Positions 42,650-53,734 of a stretch of 64,000 nucleotides of DNA are shown here, in pieces (position 1 is the first letter of the stretch; every line of letters starts with the position of its first letter). Below the pieces are notes generated by a model. That model was not told where the DNA came from, did no database searches, and was given only the letters and a program-made list of their open reading frames with translations. The translations under genes were made by a program, and so were the position numbers. Source of the stretch: Lyophyllum atratum (taxonomy: Eukaryota; Basidiomycota; Agaricomycetes; Agaricales; Lyophyllaceae); NCBI GenBank assembly GCA_014905825.1, contig JACGCN010000030.1, positions 248,001-312,000 of the forward strand. The letters run 5' to 3'.

Positions 42650-43118
42650 CATCAATTGAAATCATCCACACCTCGAAATGCACGGTCCGACTATCTGGCA
42701 GGCAATTGCCCAATCAACATTGTAAACATCAGAGCTTGAAACCCCTTCAAGTCCCAAGGTGTACTGCATCTTTCGCTCTTAGAATGCGTACGTATCTCAT
42801 AATGAATGACGCGTTCTGCCCTTTCCTTCCGCCCCACCGGATCCTCATTTCCCACGGTCTAAGTCAAACTACCGCATGTACATCAAGGCCCAATACTGAT
42901 ATTCAAAAACCGGGTTATCGTACATTGTACACAGGGGAATCAACTGCGGTTATTCACGAGAAAAGCAAAAAAAGAAATCAGGATATTCACGTCGACGCCG
43001 CGCCCACTCCCCCGCGCGACACACGATCCTTCCACCCCGGTGTTCCCAACACAACATAACGTCTCTATCACAACCCCAACACACCACACCACAACAAAGC
43101 AAGGAAGAGGACACCGCA
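42650..43118. other. Intergenic, nothing recognised
   Basis: Spacer between Gypsy-3 and the stop codon of the CaMK gene; probably includes the kinase 3' UTR. Confidence 0.5.
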
Positions 43119-45622
43119 CTAAGGCCCAACATCCTGCCCCCTCTCAATCTTCCTATCCTTCTCAGCCAAACTCGCCTTCGCCATCTTGCTTTGCAGATCA
43201 TCCGCGGCGTCCGAGTTGACGTTGATGTCGTCCGCTTTTTTGAGCTTCTTGTCGTCCTCGCTCGGGTGTGCGAGGTTATGATGGTGCGTGATCGACGCCG
43301 TCTGCACAAATCGTCGTATCAGCGGTGTCCCAGTTGAAAAAGCACCAAAATAAAACGCACCTCCAAAGCTTCCTGTAGACGCGCAGAGCACGTGATCAGC
43401 AAATTTTTCGAGAAGGGTAGGTGGAAGAGAAGACGTACCTGAGCAGACTCATCCTTGTACTCCTGCAGCTGGTCACGAAGCTGTGTGTATTCGGTGTGGC
43501 TCCCCACGAGCGCCGCCATTCTGTTCATCGCCCGGATGCTGAACCCCGCTTTCCGCCCTACACCAGCCCGTATATCAGAAACGCACGCAAGAGAGGAGGG
43601 GGGGTGGGTAAAGGGGCTTACATAGCTGCTTCGCGTTGAACGCCTTCTTGACATGCGGCAAGAGATCCGTGGGTGCCCCGTCCGCCGTAGGATCAGGCAC
43701 GAAGTGCGGCGTCGTGTCCGCCAGCCACTGCATTTCCCATATCAGCATCCAAAGCCACCTTCCAAAATCTTCCACCAACTCCCACGCACCTTATGTTCCA
43801 GCACCTCCGCCGCCGTCGGCCGCTCCTTCGGATCCACGGTCAAACATTGTCTGACGAAGTCCTTGGCGGTCTCGGAGACGTTCGCCCAGTACTCGTTGGG
43901 CTCGAACTTGTAGTCCCCGGCGATGATGGCTTCCATCTCGAGTTGCTGGGAGTCCCGGTCGAAGGGGGTGTACCCCGCGAGGAGGAAGTAGGTCACGACG
44001 CCCATGGCCCAGACGTCTACTGGTTTGCCATGGCCGGCTGTTCAAAAAAGAGGTGTCAACGCGAGGAGGAAGGGGGGAGTGGGGAGTGGGGAGTGGAGGA
44101 AAGACATACTCTTTTTGAAGATCTCGGGCGCCATGTACTGCAAACACTCTTGAATAGGCGCCGATGCGGGATGATGCAGGGCTTACCCCAGGCGTCCCAC
44201 AGATCTCCGTCAACATGCTCAACTTCCCCTCCTCCATTACTCTGCTGAGGCCGAAATCCGCCAGCATGATGTCCGCGTCCTCCGCTTGTGTGCGGAAGAG
44301 CAGGTTCTCGGGCTTCAAGTCTACGCCTCATAAATCAGCTACGGAGAGGGGTGGAGGTAGTGCAAGTGCGTACCGCGATGGACGATTCCGGAACTGTGGA
44401 TGTACTTCACCGACTGGAAGATCGTACGTACCAGCTCTGCAGCGTCGCTACGGGATGGTAAGCCAAATGAGTATGTGGACGTTACGGACGGGGGTAGACT
44501 CACGCTTCGTAGTAATTACCTTTAGCACATATCCGGTCAAATAGCTCGCCGCCTGTACATAGGTCGAAACACAGGTAGAGGTTGTGCGATGTCTGTATAG
44601 GGATAGTAGTGTTAGTATCACGGTGAGTCACATCGACTGATGAGATCTGGCAGCAGGGGAAAGAAGTGTCCCCTTTCCACACTGTGGTTTGGTACGTGTG
44701 CCGCGGCCGTCGCGGTGCGCAGTGTTGTATGGGGTGGAAGAGGGACATTGCTCACCTCGAAGTAGTCGTGGAGGGTCACGATATTCCGATGTCCACTGGA
44801 GATCCTCTTCAGAACCGCGATCTCATTGCGCACCTATATCACATCCACGTGTTTCATCTTCAGCGACAACAATAACAAAGAAAAAGCGGAAGAGCAGCGC
44901 ACCATATGCTCCCTCCCCTCCATAAGCTTCTTATTGATAACCTTACAAGCATAATACTTCCCGGTCTCGATATGAATCGCCTCCTTCACGATAGCGTACG
45001 TCCCGCTCCCTAGTGTCTTGCCTGTCCGATACTTTTGGTAAGAAAAGGGGGAGTCAGTTGCAGCGCCAGCCGCCGGTTCAGATGGCGATCGATGATCGAG
45101 GCTGCCTCACCTGGCAGGGAACCGTGACGGGCATGATCGATGTGGGACGAGGGCGGCGTGTGCGCTGTAGAATGTAGTATCAGTGTCCTGATGTTATGGA
45201 GGGGCAGGAGGGGCACGACGATGAGGAGGAGGAGGAGAGATGGGTGGGACAAGGAAAGAAACTGGATAACCCGTTTGATCTTAAAGCAGCACAGCCACAC
45301 GAGACAACTTGGCAATTAAATAATCACGGGAAGTGCAGCTCACCGAGGGGGACTCCTTCGCTGCCACCGCCCCTCCTGCCTGATGGCTCACGTCGGTAAC
45401 AGATGGATAGATCGACGATGCCCCGTGTCCAGAGCTGCCTTCGTTCGCGTCGTATTGCTCGACCGCCTGGTCGCTGTGCATACCCAGCGGAACCGAATGG
45501 CGACGCCATGGCCGAGAAAGGCTGCTTGCGGAGCGTACAGCGCGCAGCCGAGGAGCGAGGCTGTTTCTAAGGCGCTCGATATGTGTGCTCTGGGTATCAG
45601 AACGACTCTGCTGGGCGCCCAT
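43119..45622 (-). CDS. Ca2+/calmodulin-dependent protein kinase (Cmk-type)
   Basis: About 13 exons. ATG at 45622; inferred exons begin at 45622, 45164, 45031, 44833, 44592, 44447, 44320, 44138, 44037, 43727, 43557, 43372 (12 nt only) and 43301, with TAG-type stop at 43119. The spliced protein has GKTLGSGTYAIVKEA (glycine loop), ACKVINKK (ATP Lys), a CTGGELFDRI hinge, IVHRDLKPENLL, ADFGLSR, GTPGYMAPEI and VWAMGVVTYFLLAGYTPF. After the kinase core comes a basic segment (KQLWRKAGFSIRAMNRMAAL), the expected autoinhibitory/calmodulin-binding region. It matches fungal CaMK (cmkA/Cmk1) closely. The N-terminus MGAQQS fits the MGxxxS N-myristoylation pattern. Role: Ca2+ signalling; divergent from the TIGR04076 gene across 265 bp. 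Confidence 0.93.
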
Positions 45623-45887
45623 GGTGCACAGTAATGAAGGAGAGAATTGAGGAGTGGGTGTATTTTTGGGTGGTGGAGGCGGTGCGGATACTTATAACAT
45701 CCCCAACACTGCCTCGCGTTTTCAACCTGCAAATCGGTTGCAGGCCTGGATCCGACACGGCCATACAAGCTTTCACTGGTCACGAATCAGGAACTAAGGC
45801 GCTCCTCGAGGCTGGCATGAGGATCCATATGATATCGATATAATATAAGCACCCCCCATCCTTGGCGATTCACGATAACCTTGCTCT
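45623..45887. promoter_or_regulatory. Bidirectional promoter region CaMK / TIGR04076
   Basis: 265 bp between divergent start codons. The AT-rich TATAATATAAG about 40-50 bp before the TIGR04076 ATG is a TATA-like element. A diverged copy of the TIGR04076-proximal half occurs at about 50070-50220. Confidence 0.55.
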
Positions 45888-46353
45888 ATGACCACTGCTA
45901 CCAAAGGCGATGATACCTTTCAGCTATACGACCTTCACATCGAAGTACTCTGTCCACCGGGCGAACGCATCCTCTGCGGTGCCAAGCAGGGCGACAGCCT
46001 TACCCTCGAAGGCGAGATGCTGCACCTCGCGCCCGGTCAAGGCTTCTCCATCTACTCACTAAGTATGCCGACCCCGCCTTAGCTATCTCCGTAATCCTGT
46101 CCTATTCGCTCGTCGCCTTCTCACAAACGTCACAGGTGCCGTCTTGCCCCTTCTGGCAGCAAAGCAGCGGGCGAGCCATCCCAATGATGGGATGTCGACG
46201 GACGCGGAGATCGCGTGCCCGGATCCGAACTGCAAGTCTCGGTTGAAGATCTCGCGCATGGGGCTGCGCACGTTTAGCCATGCTGAGGTCACCGTCGTGC
46301 CTTTGTCTGTCGGAAGCCCGGGTGCCAATGCAGTCGAGGGACGTCGACCTTGA
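45888..46353 (+). CDS. TIGR04076 family small protein
   Basis: Two exons, 45888-46062 and 46136-46353, joined in frame to 130 residues. The fold-defining pattern of TIGR04076 is visible: LHIEVLCPPGERILCGAKQGD near the N-terminus, then AVLPLLAAKQRASHPNDGMSTDAEIACPDPNC (given here in outline; residues about 60-90), followed by an RTFSHAEVTVVPL end. The family occurs in bacteria, archaea and fungi; its function is not established, although the conserved Cys residues suggest metal or redox chemistry. The intron lies between the N-terminal strand region and the LPLLAAKQR helix. A broken paralogue flanks FunK1 K2. Confidence 0.82.
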
Positions 46354-46782
46354 ATGTTTGACGTCCAAGGATGGTACAAGGCGTACATTGTACTTGACTA
46401 CAACTCATCCGTACTATGCCGTTTGCATTATAGTCACTGGTATCGCAAGTCCGGGTACTATCATCGTACATACGTGATCCAACAACAACATCGATTACGC
46501 GGACAAATGAACCATTAATTGAAACACGGACAGGTATGGACCCGCTTGGGGTCCCTACTACTACCTAGTACTTTAAGCAGTGACATGTACAATTTGTGAT
46601 GCAGTCCAAAGAGATAGACCAAGCTAGAGTGACAGACGCGATGGATACAGTCAACAGCAAACAGCTTGGCGTGAGGGAGTTTCGACGAAGTCTGCCCTTG
46701 TCGATACTGTATATAGAGTAATAAGCGGTAGGGACAGGCTTTACCAAGGGAGATTGGGATGATACAGTTGAGTGTCCAACGT
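46354..46782. other. Intergenic between convergent genes
   Basis: 3' flank of the TIGR04076 gene (46354-46480 has a diverged copy at about 53530-53690) and of the GH79 gene. No gene recognised. Confidence 0.5.
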
Positions 46783-49323
46783 CTAATGGGCATATCCATT
46801 CAAGACGACACCAGCCCCCAACATCATCGCAACGAGCATCGAAAGCCCCGGAACGAGCGCCCTGAACCCCTCCACTCCACTCACAGACCCCGGACTCGTA
46901 CTCCCAAGTTTCGCCCGCTCTTTCCCAGATTGCCCGTTAGAAGTCGCCAGAACTAATGGGTCGACGCTAGCAGTATTGATTGTTTTCGTCAATGCTGTGG
47001 TCTTGAACGTGGCAGCGGGTGCGTCTTGCGTTGTGGCTGTGGGGTCGGTGAGGAAGACGAGGGCGAAGGAAGGTGCTTTGAGAGGAACGCGGCAGAGATT
47101 GGCGGTTTGGTCGCATGGGATTTTGGTGATTTTTAGTTCGCCTTTGGGGCGGCCGTCGACTTCGAATTTGTTGCCGAAAGTCTTGGGAGCAGAAGAGTTG
47201 AGATGGTTGTGGTTGTACAGGAGATGTAGTCTCACCTGACCAGCCCATGTTATATTCGTCTTCACTGAAACCGAGGAGGCTTCGAAGTACCTGAGGGGTG
47301 GGGTTAAGTTGTCAGGTTAGCGGTGTTACAAAAGACAAAGAAATCACTCACTTGACGTGAACTTCGGCAGGTACCTGACCGCCGTTGACGGTGATGGTTC
47401 CCATGATGTCGTGAGCCCCAGTCGAGTCGTCCATGTAATTCAGGAGGGCTACTTTAGACAGCACACCATTGTCATAGATTGCATAAGACGGCGTATAGAT
47501 TCCATTATTTGAGGTGTCGACAATTTGGGAGACGTTGGATTTGCCAAAAACCTCGGCGACGATGAGGACTGAATAATAAATGGCTCCGACAGTCCACTGG
47601 TTGAAGGCGGTTTGATTGGTAGGGGGAGCTAAAGGTAGGGAAACGGTGATTAGTGGTTCTTCTTTTGACATGCGCCGGGAAACTCTACCTGTGAAAGGCT
47701 GTAGAAGCGCATATGTTTGTGACGATAGGCGGGAGGTGTTGATAGAAGAGACTCACATTATAATAAACATTCTGTCCTCCGACATGAAGGAGAGCGCCAG
47801 AGAAGTTCGTAGCTGCCATAGTAAGGCCATAGTCTATAGCCCACAATGCCGCGCCAAAGCTATCCGAAATTCCAGGGAGTCCACCGCATGTCGCAGTGTT
47901 CGTCTCGAACATGATGAATGGTTTCCCAAGTGCTCGAGCGCGGTTGCTCGTATCGCGGTACTTGGCGACCAAGTTGAGGCCAGCATCGTGACTGAGGAAC
48001 GTATGGAACGTTTCTTGAGGGTCGACATAAGAGCCAACACCGAAGCGAGTGAAGCAATTGTTGCTCGGATAACTATACATGGTTCGATCAAAAGGCACCG
48101 TTAAGTTTAGAGTAACAAAGATCGCACTGTTCCATAGTGATGATCTTGAGGCTGTCCTTGAACCTGTCTAGGTAGCCAGTTGGCCAGAGGCGGTCGGGCT
48201 CCCATGGACCGGAGGCGAGACTGGGACCTATGAGCATGTTCTTGATCGGGATGTTTTGGTCGACCTGGACGGCTTTCACAAGGGAAGCAAATTCCTCGGT
48301 GTACTCGTTCACGTCGTACGGCTCAACGCGATGTTTGTGACTTGTTTTGGACAGGTCAGCCGATGTAGTGCTCCACGCTCGGCGGGTGATGCATGACTGT
48401 CTTACCTCAAGTAATAATCGGGCTCGTTTCCTGCTTGAAGTCCTAAGAGACCATCACCCAGGATAGCTTGACCTTTTTGTGCAATGATAAGTCGCCAGTT
48501 TGTGTCGTTGAAAGGAATGCCTATGACGGGTTTCAGATCAACGCATCCTGGCGCAAGATCGCAATACGTACCTAGATACCATCCGACATTTACAAGAGAT
48601 GATACATTGGCCGCGATATGGAAGAATTCGTCGGTATAGAGCACGGCAGGTGTCAGCGTCTGGTAACGGAAAGTATGAGGTGGAAGCAACAGGGCAGGGA
48701 AGGAGGACTGACCGGGTTTTTCGGATCGGACTTCTCCTTCGCTGTAGCATGGCCGTCTTCGATGTGGTCGACATGATAGGCGAAGTCCTGTGTATTTCCA
48801 CCCATGCGAATATGTATTCCACCAGCCCGCTGTTGGATTTGTCCGAGGAGATTGAGGAAGGGTACTTGGATATGTGACCTAATGGAGCATGGTAAGATGA
48901 CGGTGAATGAAGGCCGCACGAGGAACTAACGCGTTCTTTCCCACTGTTTGAAGGTAATGTTATAGGCGCGCCGGACTGTTTTGGGGGTGTGCATGACTAC
49001 TCACTCAATTGCGTGACGACAGACATCTCGATGGAAAATCCGTAGAAAGAGCCATGTTGCATGATCGAGAGTCCTGCGACACTAGCATTGTTCGTCGCGA
49101 GATTTAAAGTAAAATTGAGGGACTGGTCTTGTGGAGGAGGTGGTGGCCTGAGGATGGTCTCGTCGTACGCTGCCAGCCTCACCGCTGGGGTTGCTGCAGC
49201 GCCAGAAGCCGTGGCTGTAGGATTGAGTCCACTAGTCTGGCCGAAAGGTATCTGTCCATAGACCGTGACCGCTCTGGCGGTGTTGCTGAGCACACCAATG
49301 CCAAAGAGCGTCGACAGAAGCAT
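46783..49323 (-). CDS. Secreted GH79-family glycosidase (beta-glucuronidase-like)
   Basis: Eleven inferred exons (49323-49005, 48943-48931, 48878-48713, 48659-48572, 48520-48406, 48340-48128, 48072-47757, 47698-47689, 47628-47352, 47290-47236, 47181-46783) join in frame to 656 residues. An N-terminal signal peptide (MLLSTLFGIGVLSNTARA) is followed by the GH79 barrel. Motifs include FSIEMS, RMGGNTQD, LQAGNEPDYY (acid/base Glu in NEP) and FETNTATCGG (nucleophile Glu), then a C-terminal beta domain. Several N-x-S/T sites are present. The Ser-rich tail ending in a hydrophobic stretch suggests GPI anchoring. Likely acts on glucuronides of cell-wall or proteoglycan type. Two exons are only 13 and 10 nt. 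Confidence 0.85.
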
Positions 49324-50060
49324 CTCGAAGGGCAAGTGGGAGGAAGAGAGAAAGAAGGATGGGGGACAGAGTTACAATGAGAGTCTCTATGACATGCATA
49401 TCCTGCCAAGAAGGCTGGGCGAAACAGACAAGCCAAGATGGCGCTCACAGCCTTGAGCATATACCTGAGAGTTGAGGTGGAAAGAGTAGAAAGACCCTGT
49501 ACACATGTACATGGAGCCTTAAGCGAGGTATCCAGGTAGAGACTTGCTTTGAGAGCCCAACTTCGAGCTGTGTCCACGATGGGTCCAAGATGGGTCGTAG
49601 TCCCACAGCAAGAGTCTAAAGCGGCCAAGGACGCCGAGCGGTCACTAGTCACAATCCGCAGTCAAACAGCCTTGGGTGCTGCGCCTTCGCGATTGAGAAT
49701 GAGCCCCATCTCACGCTGGACCGAGCTGGATATGAGTAGCGATCGCATCTTACGTTGACGGTTGGACTCGGATTTGACTTCCACCCCTTTCCAAGAGATC
49801 TTTGAGTCCAGTTTGAAATGTCAACTGTTTACAGACACCGGTTCTTGGAATGTTGTACAATGTCGAGTGAGGAGGGATTCCTGTGGGAGTCAAACAAAGT
49901 CGAAAGCCATCGGGGTGAGTGCCTGAGGTCAGTCAAAAACTTCGGGAATCGGGACAGGAGGCACCATTCGTCACGTGTAGTTGCACTCTACCAGCTCGGA
50001 GTCGAAGTGACGGAAGTCGGTTGTCAATTTTCCGTCCCGGGCAAGTCCCGGGACCCCGTG
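49324..50060. other. Intergenic, nothing recognised
   Basis: 5' flank of the GH79 gene and spacer. No domain, repeat or RNA gene found. Confidence 0.45.
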
Positions 50061-50069
50061 TCCAGTGCA

Positions 50070-50265
50070 GGCCTGGATCAGACAAGGCCGTAAGTATAAC
50101 TTGAAGCTCTAATGAACCAAGAACCACGGTGCTCCTCGAGGCTGGCACAGTGCCACGAAATTCATATGATATAATATAAGCACCCCCGAGCCTCGGTGAT
50201 TCACGATAACCCTTCTCTTAAGGCAACTGCTGCCAAAGGCAATCGTATCTTCCATTTGTGCCTAG
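50070..50265 (+). pseudogene. TIGR04076 paralogue, promoter and 5' fragment
   Basis: About 200 bp align with 45745-45915, including GGTGATTCACGATAACC and the AT-rich TATA region TATAATATAAGCACC. The start codon is lost (CTCTTAAGG where the gene has CTCTATGAC) and similarity fades within the first exon. The matching 3' fragment lies beyond FunK1 K2 at 53325-53690. Confidence 0.7.
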
Positions 50266-50514
50266 GCACGCTGGCACTGACAAGAGCGTGGTGAAGTTGC
50301 ACAGAACAATACTATGCATCACTCAGTCGAAGTCGCGACTCTGTCATTTGTGAGGTGGGGTGGATTTTGACGTATGACTATGAATGAAACTGATGCAACA
50401 GCATGGGAGGAAATGCGGTTGAAATACATTGATGATGGAGTACATATGCCCGGGTATCATTCCTAGAAGTAGAAGAGTACACAATACGGCTTTGATAATA
50501 TCTAAAGTGGGGAT
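50266..50514. other. Spacer, 3' flank of FunK1 K2
   Basis: No gene. The part nearest K2 resembles the 3' flank of K3 (AATACGG ... TTGATAAT), so it belongs to the duplicated FunK1 unit. Confidence 0.5.
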
Positions 50515-52947
50515 CTAGGGGATATATCTATTCCTTCCGGATCCTGCGTCGCTTTGGCTCTGGCTAATACGAGAACGTGTCTTCATCCAGTGCGAGTTTG
50601 AGCTCCGAATGGACTGTGATGTTCTACTCCTCTTCGTCGAACCCCCCATAGAGCTCCGTTCGTCGGACTCAAATGGACGCTTGCTCGATTGCCGAGAGGA
50701 GTCCCCTTTGCGTCCCGTAGGTGCAAGGGCGTCGACTGGCGGGTCCTTCGGATCAGGCCAATCTTTGGAAGCTAAGCAGCGGGAAAACATGTTGGCCATG
50801 GAGGTATGGTCTTGGAGAAGCTGGCGCATCGGGGCTGTGGATGAAGTCGGAGGTGCACGTCCCAGCAACGCCGCAACCTGATCTACTTTACGATCAACGA
50901 CGGGATCAACGAACTCTATCCACTCCTTGATCGCTTGGAACGCAGCCCCTTTCCAGAGGTCTAAGGGTCTACTTTCGAGCTCGAAGCCATTCCCAAGGAA
51001 CGTCTTGCCTTCGAACATATCTCGTTTGCTTTTTCCACCTACAATGGTTCCGTCCCCTTCTATCAGTTGGGATTCAAAGATAGCTCGCATAAGGTTCTTC
51101 GTGGAGTTTGGCTTGTTGTGCCGAAAATAGCGAAGGCCGTGATAGAGAACAATGTAGACAAATGACTCCATATCGTCCTGAATAGTGTGGATGGTGCGCT
51201 TCTTCGATAGCAGGAGGCACGACATAAATTCCCAAGTCCCCTGTATATAAGCTTGATTTAGCATCCATCGATTGAGACCAAGTACGAAGATGGTAACTTA
51301 CAGTTCGTTCGTGCCGCCGAGCTTGCGTCAACTCGGACTCTCGCTTTGCAAGGTCCCAGTCGTTAAGGATACCATTTCCATTGACGTCGATGAGGATATT
51401 GTTCGCACTGATATCGCGATGTATAATTTTGTTTTTGCTTTCATAGGCTTGATGGTGGGCTAGAAACGGGAGTCTCAATAATTGCGATATGCGAAGACGC
51501 TGGCCAAAGCTTACCGGTGAACGCATGAGATACAACTTTGATGAATTGTTCCGACGAGGTAACTTGAGAGAGGGGTTTACCGATGAAATCCACAACGAAG
51601 CGATGGTGGAAGCGCTGCGTTATGCGCCTCCAGTCATTACCACACCTCCAGGCGCCATAGCGTTTGTGGGAGGACCCTGCCAGCTGGTCACCAGGTTCGC
51701 AACCTTCCTGTTCTCCTGAAGTATCGGCTTCATGTCCGTCGTCGGGAACGAACAAATCGGTCTTCGTGACGTCTTCAGAGAGATCGCCGCCACACACGTA
51801 GGGTGGAATGTACTGGACTCTAGCCTCTTGGAGCTCCCGGAGGATGTCGGCCTCCTTTGCCAAATCGTGAGCACGCCAAGTGTCTTTGAGGAAGTATCGT
51901 TTCCTAGTCGCCTCCTCATACACGGGATATGCGCGAGTGCATCGCCCGGTGAGTGAGCCGGAATGGGACATGCAGTTCCAAGCGATGAATTCACGAGGCG
52001 TCCCGTCGACGTCTGTCACCTTGAACACCACAAAAGGGCGTTCTTGTTCGGGTTTCCACTCCGAGAGATGGAGGCGAGCGAGCTCCGCTTGATGAGTGGT
52101 GGCGGGGACTACGGTGGGATCCAGTCCCCGACCAGCGTCGTCGTGATGAGTGAAGCGCCAGAGAAAGTCGATCAAAGGCTGGGAGTTCTTGCGGTAGTCG
52201 AATTTCTCAGAAACAACCGCACCAGCGCGATCCCAACGAATAAAGCGTACGTAAGGGTCGCAGATGAAGACGGTGAAGGCGAATCGGCGATGCTGCCGAG
52301 AAAACCATTCAGTTGCGTAATGAATGAGTTGCGACCTGTCCTTGCTTCTGCCCTTCCCCCAAGCTTCGAATCTATGGTTTAGACGATCGTCGGTCGGACT
52401 GGGCTCATCGAATGGGTCATGAGATTTGTCGACCTTGAGTTCAAAGTGAAGTTCGATTTCGCCGAATTGCATGACTTTCTTCGAAACGTCTACGGTCGAT
52501 TTGTACATGGTAGGGTCAGGTCGAATTTTGTCGTCTGAATCGTGGTCAGGGTAATCAGAAGTGTTTACGATCTGGTAGCCAGGGATGAGGCCTTTGTTTT
52601 GAATGAGGTCGATCTGGAGGATTTTAGTAAATACTGAGACTGTGGCAAAGGACAGATGAGCGACATACAAAAGGTTTGTACATCTGCCGCTCTAACTTGG
52701 TTCGTGGCATACGGTCGAAGAGGGTCGTCGATATGCCGCTAGGCAATGGCACCGCCACGGGTTGTGGCAGGAATTCGTCTAAAAATTGGTCGACAGGCAT
52801 GGGACCAACGAAGAGGCCGGACATCGCATCGTTCATTTTCACGCGGACGTCGGCGAGGACTCTCTCCGTTCCAGAATTGTGAGTGCTCGAGACTGGAAAT
52901 TTGAGTGGCGAGCCTGATAAGTTGCTGGTATTCTGGGAAGAAGCCAT
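50515..52947 (-). CDS. FunK1 protein kinase K2
   Basis: Four exons (52947-52669, 52613-51515, 51459-51302, 51240-50515) encode 753 residues. Exons 1-3 have exactly the lengths of K1 and K3, and all three introns are GT-AG. The catalytic loop IIHRDISANNILID and DWDLAKRE motif are intact, as are the GTWEFMSCLL and HTIQDDMESFVY segments. The Ser/Arg-rich tail carries a KRPFESDE ... TKRSRTSQS pattern, possibly a nuclear localisation signal. It looks functional. The gene sits between the two halves of a broken TIGR04076 paralogue. Confidence 0.88.
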
Positions 52948-52984
52948 GATGAATATCTTACCTGGAGCACTGAGTGAAGCTCGG

Positions 52985-52992
52985 CTTATAAG
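52985..52992 (-). promoter_or_regulatory. TATA-like box of FunK1 K2
   Basis: CTTATAAG 38 bp upstream of the ATG within the upstream block shared with K1 and K3. Confidence 0.6.
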
Positions 52993-53040
52993 TTATTGGA
53001 GAACAATGGGCCGTCGAATGGCGGACCTTGAACTTGCCTG

Positions 53041-53324
53041 GCCACTTTCCAACGTATGATTAGAAGCCTGGATAAATTTCGGACGAAGTCTGTGGACAGT
53101 CCGGCTACTACGGGGATATAGTTGCAGCCTGAGACATAAACAGAGCACTATAGACAATGTTCACTCACAACTGTTCACCCGGCAGACAATGGGGGGGAGG
53201 AGATGTTGGTTGCGGAACGTGCTGGCCAAACGATGGACCTGTGGACCCGTGTCAACATCAGATGAGGCATGTGACCTCGCTTTAGGGCAGGTAGTCTCGC
53301 GTATATACTCTTACTGTCCTATAA
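53041..53324. other. Upstream flank of FunK1 K2
   Basis: Contains a diverged copy of the FunK1 upstream block at 53261-53303 (GCATGTGACCTCGCTTTAGG). No gene. Confidence 0.5.
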
Positions 53325-53690
53325 TTCATGAGTTGGCGACCCATGGCCATCCCAATGATTGGATGTCGACGGACGGCGAAATCGCGTGCCCGTATCCGAA
53401 CTGCAAGTCTCGGTTGAAGGTCTCCCGCATACACCTCGGCCACGCGTATGTATGCGACAGACACATAACAAGATTAATTAGAATTTGTTATTAGAGTGTT
53501 TCATGCAGATAGTGACACCTGGTCCGGGTGCCGCTGTAGTCGAGCAACTAAGTACAGTAAGTACAAGGCATACACCATACTGTACCAATACTCCAATCAT
53601 CCGTACTATGCCATATGCTTTATTCCGGTACTCAGATATATCCTCCTCGTACATACATGATACACCAATATCTAAGACTACGTGCATAAA
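53325..53690 (+). pseudogene. TIGR04076 paralogue, exon-2 fragment and 3' flank
   Basis: The sequence reads HPNDWMSTDGEIACPYPNC then KSRLKVSR, clearly the second exon of the TIGR04076 gene at 46136-46353, followed by diverged 3' flank (GGTCCGGGTGCCGCTGTAGTCGAG ... in outline). The HAEVT end and the stop are lost. Its 5' half is 3 kb away at 50070-50265, on the other side of K2, so this copy is dead. Confidence 0.75.
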
Positions 53691-53734
53691 TGAAAGATAA
53701 ATCAAGACGATTGCACTCTACCAGTAGAGTCAAT

